From Paenibacillus xylanexedens (GTDB taxonomy: Bacteria > Bacillota > Bacilli > Paenibacillales > Paenibacillaceae): a stretch of 64,000 nt of DNA. Under the pieces are notes generated by a model. It searched no databases, was not told the origin of the DNA, and saw only the letters and a list, made by a program, of their open reading frames with translations. A program made the translations under genes and the position numbers. Shown piece by piece: positions 1-8,943 of the stretch. The stretch lies in contig NZ_CP018620.1 of assembly GCF_001908275.1 (NCBI RefSeq), positions 2,914,001-2,978,000 of the forward strand, given 5' to 3'. Numbering within the stretch: position 1 is the first letter of the stretch; each line of letters begins with the position of its first letter.

Positions 1-234
1 GGAAATTTATACTATATTTTGACCTTTCCGGGGATGGAAAGATGGACGTCATGGTGTTTTTATAACAAAATACAGTGAAAATAGAGCTTTTTTATCGGCT
101 TCCTCCTGTATTTTTCTGTTTTTCGACATAATCCGACCTATGCTTCTTCTATACTCGGATTGTCGCATAGACGATGAAATCATCATGACAGAATTTAAAA
201 GTTATTTGTCCAATACATAACAGGGGGAACAACA

Positions 235-891
235 ATGAAAAAAGTATGGCAGGTGGTCATCATAGATATCCACCCCACCAGCATGCTCGGTACAAAATTG
301 ATTTTGGAAGAGCAGCAAGATCTGACGGTACGTGGTATGACTTCGACCGGAACAGAAGGGCTCGATCTGGTGAATATTCACCAGCCTGATCTGATTCTGA
401 TGGATTATCGTCTTCCGGAAGGTCAGGCAGATCAATATATTGCCCAGATGAAGAATCTGTCAGCTCACAGTCACATCATTATTTTGACGGATGAAGACAA
501 TGTGAAGCTGTTTCGTCATCTGATGAGCCTTGGTGCAAGCGGCATGTTATCCAAACAGGCTTCCCCTAGCCAGCTGATTCATCTGATCTCTGGATTGCGT
601 GAGGGCCATGTGTCCATTCCATTGTCGTGGTTAAACAGTGCGGAGTGGGCGCAACCTGTGGAGTCTCCGACAGAAGCACGTGTCATTGAATTAACAGAAA
701 CCGAAACTTTTATCATGGAAAGAATTGTTCAGGGTGTAACCTATGATAAAATAGCGAATGAGATCAACGTTAGCAGACGTTCCATTGATAATTACCTGCG
801 TAAAATATACGTGAAGCTGGAAGTGAGCAGTAGAGCACAGGCCATTGAACGTTATGCCTTGCATGCAAGACAAGTGAAGACGGGATCCTGA
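235..891 (+). CDS. NarL/LuxR-family response regulator
   Basis: This is a 218-residue two-component response regulator that likely controls transcription after phosphorylation. The N-terminal receiver domain (about 1-120) has the acidic pocket residue D11 and the phospho-acceptor D57 in LILMDYRLPEG. A LuxR-type helix-turn-helix fills about 150-212 (LTETETFIMERI, then the recognition helix around SRRSIDNYLRKIY). Length and domain order match the ComA/DegU/NarL class. No histidine kinase gene lies next to it, so its partner is unknown. The ATG is preceded by an AGGGGG ribosome-binding site. The 234 bases upstream are AT-rich and contain one TTCGACA heptamer (122-128) that matches a Spo0A box, which could be chance. 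The family call is confident; the regulon is unknown. Confidence 0.88.
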   Translation: MKKVWQVVIIDIHPTSMLGTKLILEEQQDLTVRGMTSTGTEGLDLVNIHQPDLILMDYRLPEGQADQYIAQMKNLSAHSHIIILTDEDNVKLFRHLMSLGASGMLSKQASPSQLIHLISGLREGHVSIPLSWLNSAEWAQPVESPTEARVIELTETETFIMERIVQGVTYDKIANEINVSRRSIDNYLRKIYVKLEVSSRAQAIERYALHARQVKTGS

Positions 892-1027
892 CGAAACAGG
901 TCTGTTCTTCCCATGATCACAACAGTTCGGTATGCATCCGGTCATATTCGATGGTGAGCAGGAATAGGTTGTAGGGCTGCGGACTGCGAGTATAGTTTCG
1001 GAATAGGGACGAAAGGGGAACGGATCG

Positions 1028-2251
1028 ATGAAATATTTCTTTGCTTCCCGTACCAACAGGCTTTTGTCATCACCACTGAGGGATATACGTGAGATGTCTG
1101 GCAGGGATTATTTCATTTCTCTGGCAGAAGAATTGCCTGCGGAGGAGTTGTTTCCTTTCAAATTGTTGGAAGAAGCAGCCGTGTCTGTCTTTAGTTCAGG
1201 CCCCTCCGCATTGCAATATGGAGAGCCAGCAGGCTACACCCCCCTAAGAGAGTGGTTGAACAAAGACTGGAATGCACGCAAAGGCATACGAACGGTACCC
1301 GAGCAGATTCTGTTGACCACTGGTACTCAGCAGGCCATCGATCTGGTGATGCGTCTATTGCTTGAGCCAGGAGATTCTGTACTGGTTGAACATCCCACAT
1401 CTCCAGGCTGTCTTGAGGTTCTGGAGATGCAAGGAGCCAAGATTGTGCCCGTAATGGGTGATCGGGACGGCATACTGCCAGACCTTTTGGAGCATCACAT
1501 GCAGCAGGTTAGACCGAAGCTGCTTTTTGCTGCACCCAGTTTCTCGAATCCGACCGGTGCTTTGTGGAGTATGGAACGGCGGGAGGCAGTCCTTGAGCTG
1601 TGTTCGCGCTATGGTGTACTGCTTGTGGAAGATGATTCTTACGGAGAGCTCCATTTCGATGGCCTTGAGCCAACGGAATTCTATCGTAAATATCCTTCAC
1701 TCTTTGCACTGGATACTGCCGATCAGGGTGGACATGTTCTCTACATTGGTTCATTTAGCAAAACGGTAGCGCCCGCTCTTCGAACCGGATGGGCCGCTGG
1801 ACATCCTGCGCTGATTCAGGCGATGGCCTCGGTTAAACGGATTGCAGATGGTCAGTCCAGTCCGATGAATCAGCGGCTGTTGTATCAACTGCTTGCCCAT
1901 TCCCCTTTTCGTTGGAGTGATCACCTATCCATGTTGAATCGGGAGTATAAGACAAGACTCAAACTGATGCTTGAACTGTTGAAAAGACCGGGCTGGAAAG
2001 GGTGTCAGTACAATATCCCTGAGGGCGGAATGTATCTGTGGGTACAGTTGCCGGAAGGATTGGATAGTGGCGCTCTGCTTAAAGCGGCTTTGCCCAAAGG
2101 TGTATCCTTTCTTCCTGGATCACTATGCTCCACAGGTGTACAGGATCAACGTTACATCCGATTGAACTTTAGCCATCCGGGCCGGGATGAATTGCTGCTT
2201 GGCATGAACCTGATCAGTGAAGCCATTTCCGAATTTACGGCTCGTAGCTAA
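1028..2251 (+). CDS. PLP-dependent aminotransferase, class I/II fold
   Basis: This 407-residue fold-type I aminotransferase resembles the 2-aminoadipate/aromatic aminotransferase branch and the catalytic half of MocR proteins, but has no GntR DNA-binding domain. The Schiff-base lysine is K245 in YIGSFSKTVAPALRTGW. The phosphate and cofactor motifs TTGTQQAIDL, NPTG and EDDSYGEL are present. The start has an AAAGGGG ribosome-binding site about 9 bases upstream. The gene follows the response regulator by 136 bases in the same direction and could be cotranscribed with it, but nothing shows a functional link. The amino-acid substrate cannot be read from the sequence. Confidence 0.85.
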   Translation: MKYFFASRTNRLLSSPLRDIREMSGRDYFISLAEELPAEELFPFKLLEEAAVSVFSSGPSALQYGEPAGYTPLREWLNKDWNARKGIRTVPEQILLTTGTQQAIDLVMRLLLEPGDSVLVEHPTSPGCLEVLEMQGAKIVPVMGDRDGILPDLLEHHMQQVRPKLLFAAPSFSNPTGALWSMERREAVLELCSRYGVLLVEDDSYGELHFDGLEPTEFYRKYPSLFALDTADQGGHVLYIGSFSKTVAPALRTGWAAGHPALIQAMASVKRIADGQSSPMNQRLLYQLLAHSPFRWSDHLSMLNREYKTRLKLMLELLKRPGWKGCQYNIPEGGMYLWVQLPEGLDSGALLKAALPKGVSFLPGSLCSTGVQDQRYIRLNFSHPGRDELLLGMNLISEAISEFTARS

Positions 2252-2290
2252 GTCAGATCAAAAAATAGATTTTGTAGCAAAAATTAAAAT

Positions 2291-2347
2291 TGGTTCATGA
2301 CCAAAGTGATTACGTTATTGCATCCACTAACATTTTTATATATAATA
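2291..2347 (+). promoter_or_regulatory. Probable promoter of the azoreductase gene with an upstream inverted repeat
   Basis: TTGCAT (2319-2324) and a perfect TATAAT (2342-2347) are separated by 17 bases, a sigma-A-like layout, about 95 bases before the azoreductase start. Just upstream, TTGGT-TCATG-ACCAA (2291-2305) is an inverted repeat that could be an operator; azoreductase genes are often under redox- or quinone-sensing repressors. The promoter is read from sequence; the operator role is inference. Confidence 0.5.
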
Positions 2348-2443
2348 TGAATTAATGAGTTGTTGGTTTCTTTATATAAGCTACAATGGTGGCCAGTTCA
2401 GAAAAAGCACTCATATATTTTATCTAACGGGGGAAAATTCAAC

Positions 2444-3070
2444 ATGTCTAATATTTTATTTGTTAAAGCAAATGACCGTCCTGCAGATCAAGCAGTCAGT
2501 GTTAAATTGTACGATGCATTCTTGAGCGCATACAAAGAGTCCCACCCAGGTGACACAGTTACTGAGTTGGATCTCTACAATACAGAATTCCCATTCTATG
2601 GTAACACTGCTATCACAGGCACTTACAAAGCAGCTAACGGTTTTGAACTGACAGCTGACGAGCAAAAAGCAGCTTCACTTGCAGCACAATTGCAAGATCA
2701 ATTCCTGGCAGCTGACAAAGTTGTATTTGCATTCCCACTGTGGAACTTCACTGTTCCAGCTCCATTGGTAAACTACATTGCTTACCTGAGCCAAGCTGGT
2801 AAAACATTCAAATACACTGCTGAAGGTCCTGTAGGACTTGCTGGCGACAAAAAAGTAGCTTTGCTTAACGCACGTGGTGGCGTTTATTCCGAAGGCCCAA
2901 TGGCAGCTGCTGAAATGTCCCTGAACTTCCTGAAAACAGTTATCGGCTTGTGGGGCATTCAAAACCCTGAAGTGGTTATCGTTGAAGGACATAACGCTTC
3001 TGCAGATCGTGCTGAAGAAATCGTTACTGCGGGTCTGAAATTGGCTTCCGAAGTAGCAGTAAAATTCTAA
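2444..3070 (+). CDS. azoR: FMN-dependent NADH-azoreductase
   Basis: This is a 208-residue flavodoxin-like-fold enzyme of the AzoR/AcpD family, which reduces azo dyes and quinones with NADH and FMN in the cytoplasm. Family features are the N-terminal strand SNILFVKANDRP, the flavin-binding segment FAFPLWNFTVPAPLVNYIA and the LNARGGVYSEGP loop. The ATG at 2444 is chosen because it follows an ACGGGGGA ribosome-binding site and gives the normal family length; an upstream in-frame TTG at 2360 would add a non-conserved extension. Codon use is strongly biased toward A/T-ending preferred codons, as in highly expressed genes. It is monocistronic, with its own promoter and terminator. Confidence 0.9.
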   Translation: MSNILFVKANDRPADQAVSVKLYDAFLSAYKESHPGDTVTELDLYNTEFPFYGNTAITGTYKAANGFELTADEQKAASLAAQLQDQFLAADKVVFAFPLWNFTVPAPLVNYIAYLSQAGKTFKYTAEGPVGLAGDKKVALLNARGGVYSEGPMAAAEMSLNFLKTVIGLWGIQNPEVVIVEGHNASADRAEEIVTAGLKLASEVAVKF

Positions 3071-3099
3071 TAACAATCTTCTATATAGAACACATCAAA

Positions 3100-3138
3100 A
3101 CACCTGTAGTCTCCAGTGGAGATTACAGGTGTTTTTTT
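3100..3138 (+). terminator. Rho-independent terminator after azoR
   Basis: A 15-base-pair stem (3100-3114 with 3118-3132, one G-U pair, loop AGT) is followed by a T run to 3138. Confidence 0.9.
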
Positions 3139-3182
3139 GCCTTCTCATTTTTTTTACATCCGTTACTTCAGATGATTCCGGT

Positions 3183-4028
3183 TCAGATCTTGCCTGTACT
3201 TTTTAAGTAAAACTCCGCTGCTTCAGCGATGTGTGCAAGGTCGTCCTTATTTTCACCAGATACAGAATACGTTACATCAAGTTCATTAATGGTTCGTTCG
3301 ATCATATCATTATCCTCAAGCATGTGTGCATGCTCGGTTAACGCCTGTACTCCCTTAATCGTCAGTATATACTTTCCACGGGAGAGGCGTTCAAACCAGC
3401 CATAATAATTTTTTTGCAGAATTGCTGCGGCAGAACCTACGCCTGTCTGTCTGGCAAGGTTGGCCGGAGAGGCTTCTCCGTTCGTCCGTAGAGCGGATGC
3501 AACACGCAAAGCCTTCTCACGATATGCTGTGACCAGCTGTCTTCGTGTGCTACCTCCCGTATTGTAGTCTCCGCTGCGTTCGTCGAATTCCTTGAGCAAT
3601 CGTTTCCGCCGAACACCGCTTTTACGAGTAACCTGATTGTGGCCAGTGAGGGGGATCAGGGCGGAGGGCTCGCACAATACATCAATCAGGGGGGCTTTGG
3701 TTTTGTAAAATGTGACAGTCAGCAGCCCCAGACCGAGCTGTCTGCATAGTGCAGCCAGTTCGCTCCAGCGTTGGTTCACGGCTCCGCGTTTACTGCGATT
3801 GCGCTCGACGGCCAGATACACGAACGGGCTAAGCTTCAAGCGCTGCATGCCCTGCAGTAACAGGGAGAGGTTAAATGTTTTTTTCATCTCCACGATCAGT
3901 GGTTCGTCCTGGTCCGATCTGACTCCGACGAGGTCACAATGTCTGACTTCCGCCTTGACGTCGAAGCCACGCTGCTCGAAGAAAGCCTTCACAGGCGAAT
4001 ATAATTCGGTTTCGTATTTCACTGCCAT
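3183..4028 (-). CDS. DUF2161-type PD-(D/E)XK phosphodiesterase-fold protein
   Basis: This 281-residue protein matches the DUF2161 family, predicted to have a restriction-endonuclease-like fold. The N-terminal 110 residues show the nuclease-style pattern: E near residue 24, then CDLVGVRSDQDEP and LIVEMKK (D...E-x-K). The C-terminal half is basic (SGVRRKRLLKEFDERSGDYNTGG) and ends in a winged-helix-like segment (ASPANLARQTGVGSAAAILQKNYYGWFERL). The start has an AAAGGAG ribosome-binding site. It is a lone gene on this strand and convergent with azoR. Its biological role is unknown; the nuclease activity is a fold-based prediction. Confidence 0.75.
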   Translation of the reverse strand: MAVKYETELYSPVKAFFEQRGFDVKAEVRHCDLVGVRSDQDEPLIVEMKKTFNLSLLLQGMQRLKLSPFVYLAVERNRSKRGAVNQRWSELAALCRQLGLGLLTVTFYKTKAPLIDVLCEPSALIPLTGHNQVTRKSGVRRKRLLKEFDERSGDYNTGGSTRRQLVTAYREKALRVASALRTNGEASPANLARQTGVGSAAAILQKNYYGWFERLSRGKYILTIKGVQALTEHAHMLEDNDMIERTINELDVTYSVSGENKDDLAHIAEAAEFYLKSTGKI

Positions 4029-4389
4029 CGTCCGTGCTCCTTTCCAGAAGTGGCCTGTCTCTGACCATGTGTTGTCCGGTTTCCTGAATTTAGAACCCTC
4101 ATTATATCATATTCGTTCTTTTTTTTCTGAAGGCACAAGATGTCTGATAGAACAGGGAAAAGCCAAAATTCGAAGCGGTTGATTGAAAAAAAGAGGTCAA
4201 CTTATCCGAATTGCCGCATAGGTATGTAATACACTTTTCACAACAAAACAAGACGTTTGGACAGAGGGTGGCGGGACTACACAGGACCGCAAGATTGGTA
4301 TTCAAGCAGGAGCCGCAATTCTATTGATTTCTTCATACCATTCGGAATGGTTGACAATCACACTAAAGGAGCCATGGGAGGTACCAAGC
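4029..4389. other. Intergenic region between divergent genes, upstream of prkA
   Basis: These 361 bases lie between the divergent DUF2161 and prkA genes. A 7-1-7 inverted repeat, ACCATTC-G-GAATGGT (4337-4351), lies about 40 bases before the prkA start and abuts TTGACA (4351-4356); no matching -10 is evident. prkA is sigma-E-dependent in Bacillus, but I could not find a convincing sigma-E promoter by eye. No coding potential is seen. Confidence 0.4.
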
Positions 4390-6285
4390 ATGAATATTTT
4401 TGAACGCGTTGCGGAACATCGGGCAGAGAGTGACCGTTTGACATGGAACGGAACATTTGAAGATTATATTGCACTGCTGAGAGAGGACCCGACTCCGGCA
4501 ATGACGGCTCACGCCAGAGTGTATGAGATGATTGAATCGTTTGGCGTGGAAGAAGTAGGTGGGCATAAGCGGTACAAGTTTTTTGAACAGGAGATCTTTG
4601 GACTGGATCGTTCGATTGAAAAGCTGGTTGAAGAATACTTCCACTCGGCAGCACGTCGTCTGGATGTACGGAAGCGGATTTTGCTCCTGATGGGTCCCGT
4701 AAGTGGAGGGAAATCAACGCTGGTGACGCTGCTGAAGCGGGGGCTTGAACAGTTCTCGCGGACAGAGAAAGGTGCCATATATGCCATTGATGGATGCCCG
4801 ATGCATGAGGAACCGCTGCATCTGATTCCACTGGAGCTTCGCCCTGAAGTGGAAAAGGAAATTGGAGTCCGCATTGAGGGTAACCTTTGCCCATCCTGCC
4901 AGATGAGACTGCGTACCGAATATGGCGGTGATATCAGCAAGGTGCCGGTGGAACGGGTCATTGTTTCCGAAGATAATCGCGTGGGAATAGGAACGTTCAG
5001 TCCATCCGACCCGAAATCGCAGGATATTGCCGATCTGACGGGGAGTATCGACTTCTCCACCATTACCGAGTTTGGTTCCGAATCCGATCCACGAGCCTAT
5101 CGTTTTGATGGGGAGTTAAACAAGGCGAACCGTGGGTTAATGGAGTTCCAGGAGATGTTGAAATGTGATGAGAAATTCCTGTGGAATCTCCTGTCGCTCA
5201 CGCAGGAAGGGAACTTCAAAGCAGGACGCTTTGCCTTAATCAGTGCGGATGAGATGATTGTGGCGCATACGAATGAATCGGAGTATAAGTCTTTTATCTC
5301 CAACAAGAAGAATGAGGCACTGCAATCCCGGATGATTGTCATGCCGATTCCATACAATCTGAAAGTGTCCGAGGAAGAGAAAATCTATGCCAAGCTCATT
5401 CAGCAAAGTGACATGAAGCATGTTCATATTGCACCGCATGCACTGCGGACTGCAGCCATTTTTTCGATACTTACCCGCTTGAAGGAAACGAAGAAACAAG
5501 GCATGGATCTCGTTAAAAAGATGCGCATGTATGATGGTGAAGAAGTGGAAGGATACAAAGAAGCCGATCTGCGCGAGATGCAAAATGAGTATTTGGATGA
5601 AGGGATGTCCGGCATTGATCCACGGTATGTCATTAACCGGATCTCCAGTGCTTTGATCAAGCAAAATCTTCAGTGCATTAACGCGCTGGACATTCTGCGG
5701 GCGATCAAGGATGGTCTGGACCAACATGCCTCGATCACAAAGGAAGAGCGGGAGCGTTATCTGAACTTCATTGCTCTTGCACGCAAGGAGTATGATGAAC
5801 TGGCCAAGAAGGAAGTACAGAAAGCATTTGTGTACTCATTCGAGGAATCCGCAAGAACGTTATTCGAGAATTACCTCGATAACATTGAAGCATTCTGCAA
5901 CTGGTCCAAGATTCGTGACCCGCTCACGGATGAAGAGATGGACCCGGATGAGCGTCTGATGCGATCCATCGAGGAACAGATCGGGATCTCCGAGAATGCA
6001 AAGAAAGCGTTCAGAGAAGAGATTCTGATCCGAATCTCGGCATACTCCCGCAAGGAGCGCAAGTTCGAATACAGCAGCCATGACCGTTTGCGTGAAGCGA
6101 TTGAGAAGAAGTTGTTCACCGATCTGAAAGACATCGTCAAGATCACAACCTCAACCAAAACACCGGATGCAACACAATTGAAACGTATGAATGAAGTCAT
6201 TAAACGCTTAATTGAGGAACATGGATACACCGCAGCCAGCGCGAATGAACTGTTACGCTATGTGGGTAGTCTGCTTAATCGCTAA
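4390..6285 (+). CDS. prkA: PrkA family serine protein kinase / AAA+ protein
   Basis: This 631-residue protein has the same length as Bacillus PrkA. The Walker A motif GPVSGGKST is at 102-110, within the AAA+ PrkA domain (about 1-380), followed by the C-terminal PrkA domain related to protein kinases. PrkA works in sporulation and stress, and in many bacteria its gene sits with yhbH and spoVR homologues. Here those two lie about 12 kb downstream on the other strand. The ATG at 4390 has a GGGAG ribosome-binding site 9 bases upstream and yields the family length; a start 66 bases upstream lacks support. Identification is confident. Confidence 0.95.
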   Translation: MNIFERVAEHRAESDRLTWNGTFEDYIALLREDPTPAMTAHARVYEMIESFGVEEVGGHKRYKFFEQEIFGLDRSIEKLVEEYFHSAARRLDVRKRILLLMGPVSGGKSTLVTLLKRGLEQFSRTEKGAIYAIDGCPMHEEPLHLIPLELRPEVEKEIGVRIEGNLCPSCQMRLRTEYGGDISKVPVERVIVSEDNRVGIGTFSPSDPKSQDIADLTGSIDFSTITEFGSESDPRAYRFDGELNKANRGLMEFQEMLKCDEKFLWNLLSLTQEGNFKAGRFALISADEMIVAHTNESEYKSFISNKKNEALQSRMIVMPIPYNLKVSEEEKIYAKLIQQSDMKHVHIAPHALRTAAIFSILTRLKETKKQGMDLVKKMRMYDGEEVEGYKEADLREMQNEYLDEGMSGIDPRYVINRISSALIKQNLQCINALDILRAIKDGLDQHASITKEERERYLNFIALARKEYDELAKKEVQKAFVYSFEESARTLFENYLDNIEAFCNWSKIRDPLTDEEMDPDERLMRSIEEQIGISENAKKAFREEILIRISAYSRKERKFEYSSHDRLREAIEKKLFTDLKDIVKITTSTKTPDATQLKRMNEVIKRLIEEHGYTAASANELLRYVGSLLNR

Positions 6286-6308
6286 TCGGCAACGAACCAT
6301 TCCGGATC

Positions 6309-6362
6309 AGGCTCCTGATGCCTGTTGTGAGGCTCCTTCACAGCAGGGTCAGGGCCTTTTTA
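6309..6362 (+). terminator. Probable terminator after prkA
   Basis: An imperfect long hairpin (GGCTCCTGATGCC... paired with ...GGGTCAGGGCC) precedes a short T run. Confidence 0.65.
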
Positions 6363-6528
6363 ATTACATGAAGGTCATATTAGTCTAAAAAGCTGACAAA
6401 TAAGGTTGATTTTAAAGAGAATTAGTTCTAATGGTATATGTATATTTAGGTATTTTAGTCTATAATCAATACATATATTTACAATTTAAAGTAATTTAGT
6501 GTTTATTAAGGAGCTGACTGAACCAGAT

Positions 6529-7536
6529 ATGAGCAGTATTTCCGCAACAAGACAGAAGCAACTTGATTACATGGGGTTAACCGCAGGGGATCTAAAACTG
6601 CTTGCTGATCATCGGCCTGTTTTTAAAAAAGTCGTTAATGAAGTGGTAGATCATTTCTACAATCATGTGGGAAATTATCCTGGATTGGTAGATCTGATCG
6701 CAAGATTCTCTACCATTGATCGTCTAAAAGAAACACAGAAGATGTACTGGTTATCAATGACAGACGGAATCGTGGACGACGCATATATTGAGCAACGGAT
6801 TGCGATTGGACTTGTGCATTCACGGATTGGTCTGTCTGAAGATTATTATCTGGGTACCTATATGGTCTACCTGGATATTGCAACGAGCATATTCCAACAG
6901 GTTATCCCTGATTCCTGGCATCTTGTCATTCAAGCGCTCAGCAAAATGTTTAACCTGGATTCACAACTTGTCCTTGAGGCCTATGAGAAGAAAGAAAAAG
7001 AAAAGTTACATCAGCTTGCCGATGACCAAAAACATACATTACAGGCAATTACGCAGATTACCCAAGAGCTTACAGGCATGATTAGTGAATTAAATGAAAG
7101 TGCAATGGCTATATCAAGTGTAGCCAAAGAAACAGCGGCTTCTCAGGATCAGGCTCAGGTTATGCTTACCGAATTAACAGGAGAGATCCAGCAGATCGGA
7201 AAAATGGGTGAACTCATTCGCGAGATATCGGATCAGAGTCATCTTGTCGGTCTGAACGCAGCGATTGAAGCTGCTCATGCAGGAGAGTTCGGACGTGGCT
7301 TCGAAGTAGTTGCCAGTGAGGTGCGCAAGCTTGCAGCTAGTTCTCGGGATGCCCAGGGTAAAATTCAGTCTAATCTGGAGCAGATCATGAAGAAACTGAG
7401 CAGTGTGCAGCAGGAGTCGGATCATACGTCTCGCGGAGCACGTAGCCAAGCTTCACGCTCGGCTGAACTCGCTGTATTTGCAACAACAATGGAGAAACTG
7501 TCTCTGGATTTGAAGAATCTGGAACAGCAGGAATAG
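6529..7536 (+). CDS. Globin-coupled aerotaxis-like sensor (HemAT type)
   Basis: This 335-residue soluble heme sensor has an N-terminal protoglobin domain (about 1-170). H97 in [16 protein letters not shown] is the probable proximal heme ligand. The C-terminal half is a methyl-accepting signalling domain with the conserved hairpin tip ([21 protein letters not shown], then [10 protein letters not shown]), which contacts CheA/CheW in family members. It has no membrane segment and is shorter than Bacillus HemAT (about 430 residues), so the signalling coiled coil is abbreviated. The start is ambiguous: AAGGAG at 6508-6513 lies 15 bases before ATG 6529, while an in-frame GTG at 6499 has no ribosome-binding site. 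I prefer the ATG. Confidence 0.85.
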   Translation: MSSISATRQKQLDYMGLTAGDLKLLADHRPVFKKVVNEVVDHFYNHVGNYPGLVDLIARFSTIDRLKETQKMYWLSMTDGIVDDAYIEQRIAIGLVHSRIGLSEDYYLGTYMVYLDIATSIFQQVIPDSWHLVIQALSKMFNLDSQLVLEAYEKKEKEKLHQLADDQKHTLQAITQITQELTGMISELNESAMAISSVAKETAASQDQAQVMLTELTGEIQQIGKMGELIREISDQSHLVGLNAAIEAAHAGEFGRGFEVVASEVRKLAASSRDAQGKIQSNLEQIMKKLSSVQQESDHTSRGARSQASRSAELAVFATTMEKLSLDLKNLEQQE

Positions 7537-7665
7537 AGCTTAAAAGCATTAGGAACCTTCCATACCGTTTCAGGCTGTTTTAAGCTATAATGGGTAGACA
7601 AACCTGCCGATGTTATAGAAAATGCAGCCGGAGACAGGGGATTTGAAAGAGGTTGAGGTGATCAG

Positions 7666-8670
7666 ATGGCTTCTATCCATGATGTAGCCAAGGAAGCGGG
7701 AGTATCTGTTGCAACCGTTTCCAAAGTGATAAACGATTATCCTGATGTAAGTGAAAAAACACGCAAAAAAGTCAATATAGCCATCGAATTATTGAAATAT
7801 CAACCCAATGTGGTCGCACGTGGACTTGTCAAACGCCGTTCATGGACGGTGGGAGTACTGTTAACAGTTCCGTTTACGAACCCTTTTGTGTCGGAGCTGC
7901 TGGAAGGGATCAAGACAGCGCTGGAGAACAGTGGATATGACCTGGTCCGGTTGTCTACTCGATTCGATGATCCGGCGTACTCGTTTATCAAACATTGCCG
8001 CAGTCGTAATGTGGATGGCGTTGTGGTATTCGGGGAAGGCAGAGAAAACGCGAGTATTCAGGAACTGGTGGATGCAGAGATTCCAACGATGTTTGTTGAT
8101 ACGGACATGTTGGGCAAACGTGCCGGTTACATTACTACGGATAACGCGAACGGGATTTCGATGGGTGTCAAACATCTGCATGAGCTTGGGCACCGCAAAA
8201 TTGCCTATATCTCAGGGACACTTGGACCTGCTGTAGCCAATCTGCGATTGGAAGGATATCGGGAAGGACTGCGAGAATGCGGCATCCCGTATTCTACGGT
8301 ATATCTGGAGATCTGCGATTATTCCTTCGACGGAGGAAGCAAGGCTGCCCGGCGATTGCTGGCACTTCAGGATCAACCAACGGGAATTGTCTGTGCATCA
8401 GACATGTCTGCCTTTGGTGCGATTCATGAAATTGAAAAGCATGGACTGAGTGTACCAGAAGATATCTCGGTTGTCGGGTTCGATAACACGTATTATGCTG
8501 AGGTATTTAAACCGGGGTTGACCACGGTGAATCAGAATATCTATTCCATTGGTATTAAGTCCATCGAATATCTGATTGCCATGATCGAGAATCCATCTTA
8601 TTCTCCTCCTGTTGTGACGGAACCTTCCAATCTGGTCATCCGTCAGACGACAGCACCTTTAAAAGCTTAA
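7666..8670 (+). CDS. LacI-family transcriptional regulator
   Basis: This is a 334-residue LacI/GalR regulator. The N-terminal helix-turn-helix and hinge read IHDVAKEAGVSVATVSKVIND, followed by NVVARGLVKRRS. Residues about 60-330 are the periplasmic-binding-protein-like sugar-sensing domain, ending in the family motif ISVVGFDNTYYAEVFKPGLTTV. It lies directly upstream of the xylanase in the same direction with a terminator between them, so it plausibly senses a xylan-derived sugar and controls that gene. This is inferred from position; the effector cannot be read from sequence. A 9-base inverted repeat (AGCTTAAAA, 7537-7545 and 7578-7586) upstream may end the preceding transcript. Confidence 0.9.
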   Translation: MASIHDVAKEAGVSVATVSKVINDYPDVSEKTRKKVNIAIELLKYQPNVVARGLVKRRSWTVGVLLTVPFTNPFVSELLEGIKTALENSGYDLVRLSTRFDDPAYSFIKHCRSRNVDGVVVFGEGRENASIQELVDAEIPTMFVDTDMLGKRAGYITTDNANGISMGVKHLHELGHRKIAYISGTLGPAVANLRLEGYREGLRECGIPYSTVYLEICDYSFDGGSKAARRLLALQDQPTGIVCASDMSAFGAIHEIEKHGLSVPEDISVVGFDNTYYAEVFKPGLTTVNQNIYSIGIKSIEYLIAMIENPSYSPPVVTEPSNLVIRQTTAPLKA

Positions 8671-8698
8671 AAACGTAAATAGTAAAGATGTTTACACG

Positions 8699-8726
8699 AA
8701 GCACAGCTAATAAGCTGTGCTTTTTG
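8699..8726 (+). terminator. Terminator after the LacI regulator
   Basis: AAGCACAGCT-AATA-AGCTGTGCTT is a perfect 10-base-pair hairpin followed by TTTTTG. Confidence 0.85.
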
Positions 8727-8781
8727 TCGTTCTATATCTCATTTGGAAACATATGGTTTTTGGAGTGGTGCAAGTCCTATA

Positions 8782-8833
8782 GTTTAACGGGTAAACAAAG
8801 TTTAATGGCAATCGTATAATGAAAGTGCTTACA
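8782..8833 (+). promoter_or_regulatory. Xylanase promoter with cre-like operator
   Basis: TAAACA (8792-8797), 17 bases, then perfect TATAAT (8815-8820) form a sigma-A-like promoter. Overlapping its end, TGAAAGTGCTTACA (8820-8833) matches the Bacillus CcpA cre consensus TGWAANCGNTNWCA at every position but one. An inverted repeat GTTTA-ACGGG-TAAAC (8782-8796) overlaps the -35 and could be a second operator, for example for the adjacent LacI-family protein. Carbon catabolite repression of the xylanase is the likely meaning, by inference. Confidence 0.65.
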
Positions 8834-8943
8834 ATTTTCTGTCCATTAGCATCTATCCATCCTGTATAACGATCTTGTAAAGGGCTGGCACATGGCAGAG
8901 CAAAGGTTATTCTTCACAAACAACGAACCAAGGAGGAGATCGG

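Noticed and set aside
122..128. Spo0A box TTCGACA, and a second one at 21348-21354
   Set aside because: Heptamers of this kind are expected several times by chance in 64 kb; neither is paired with a second box or clear promoter geometry.
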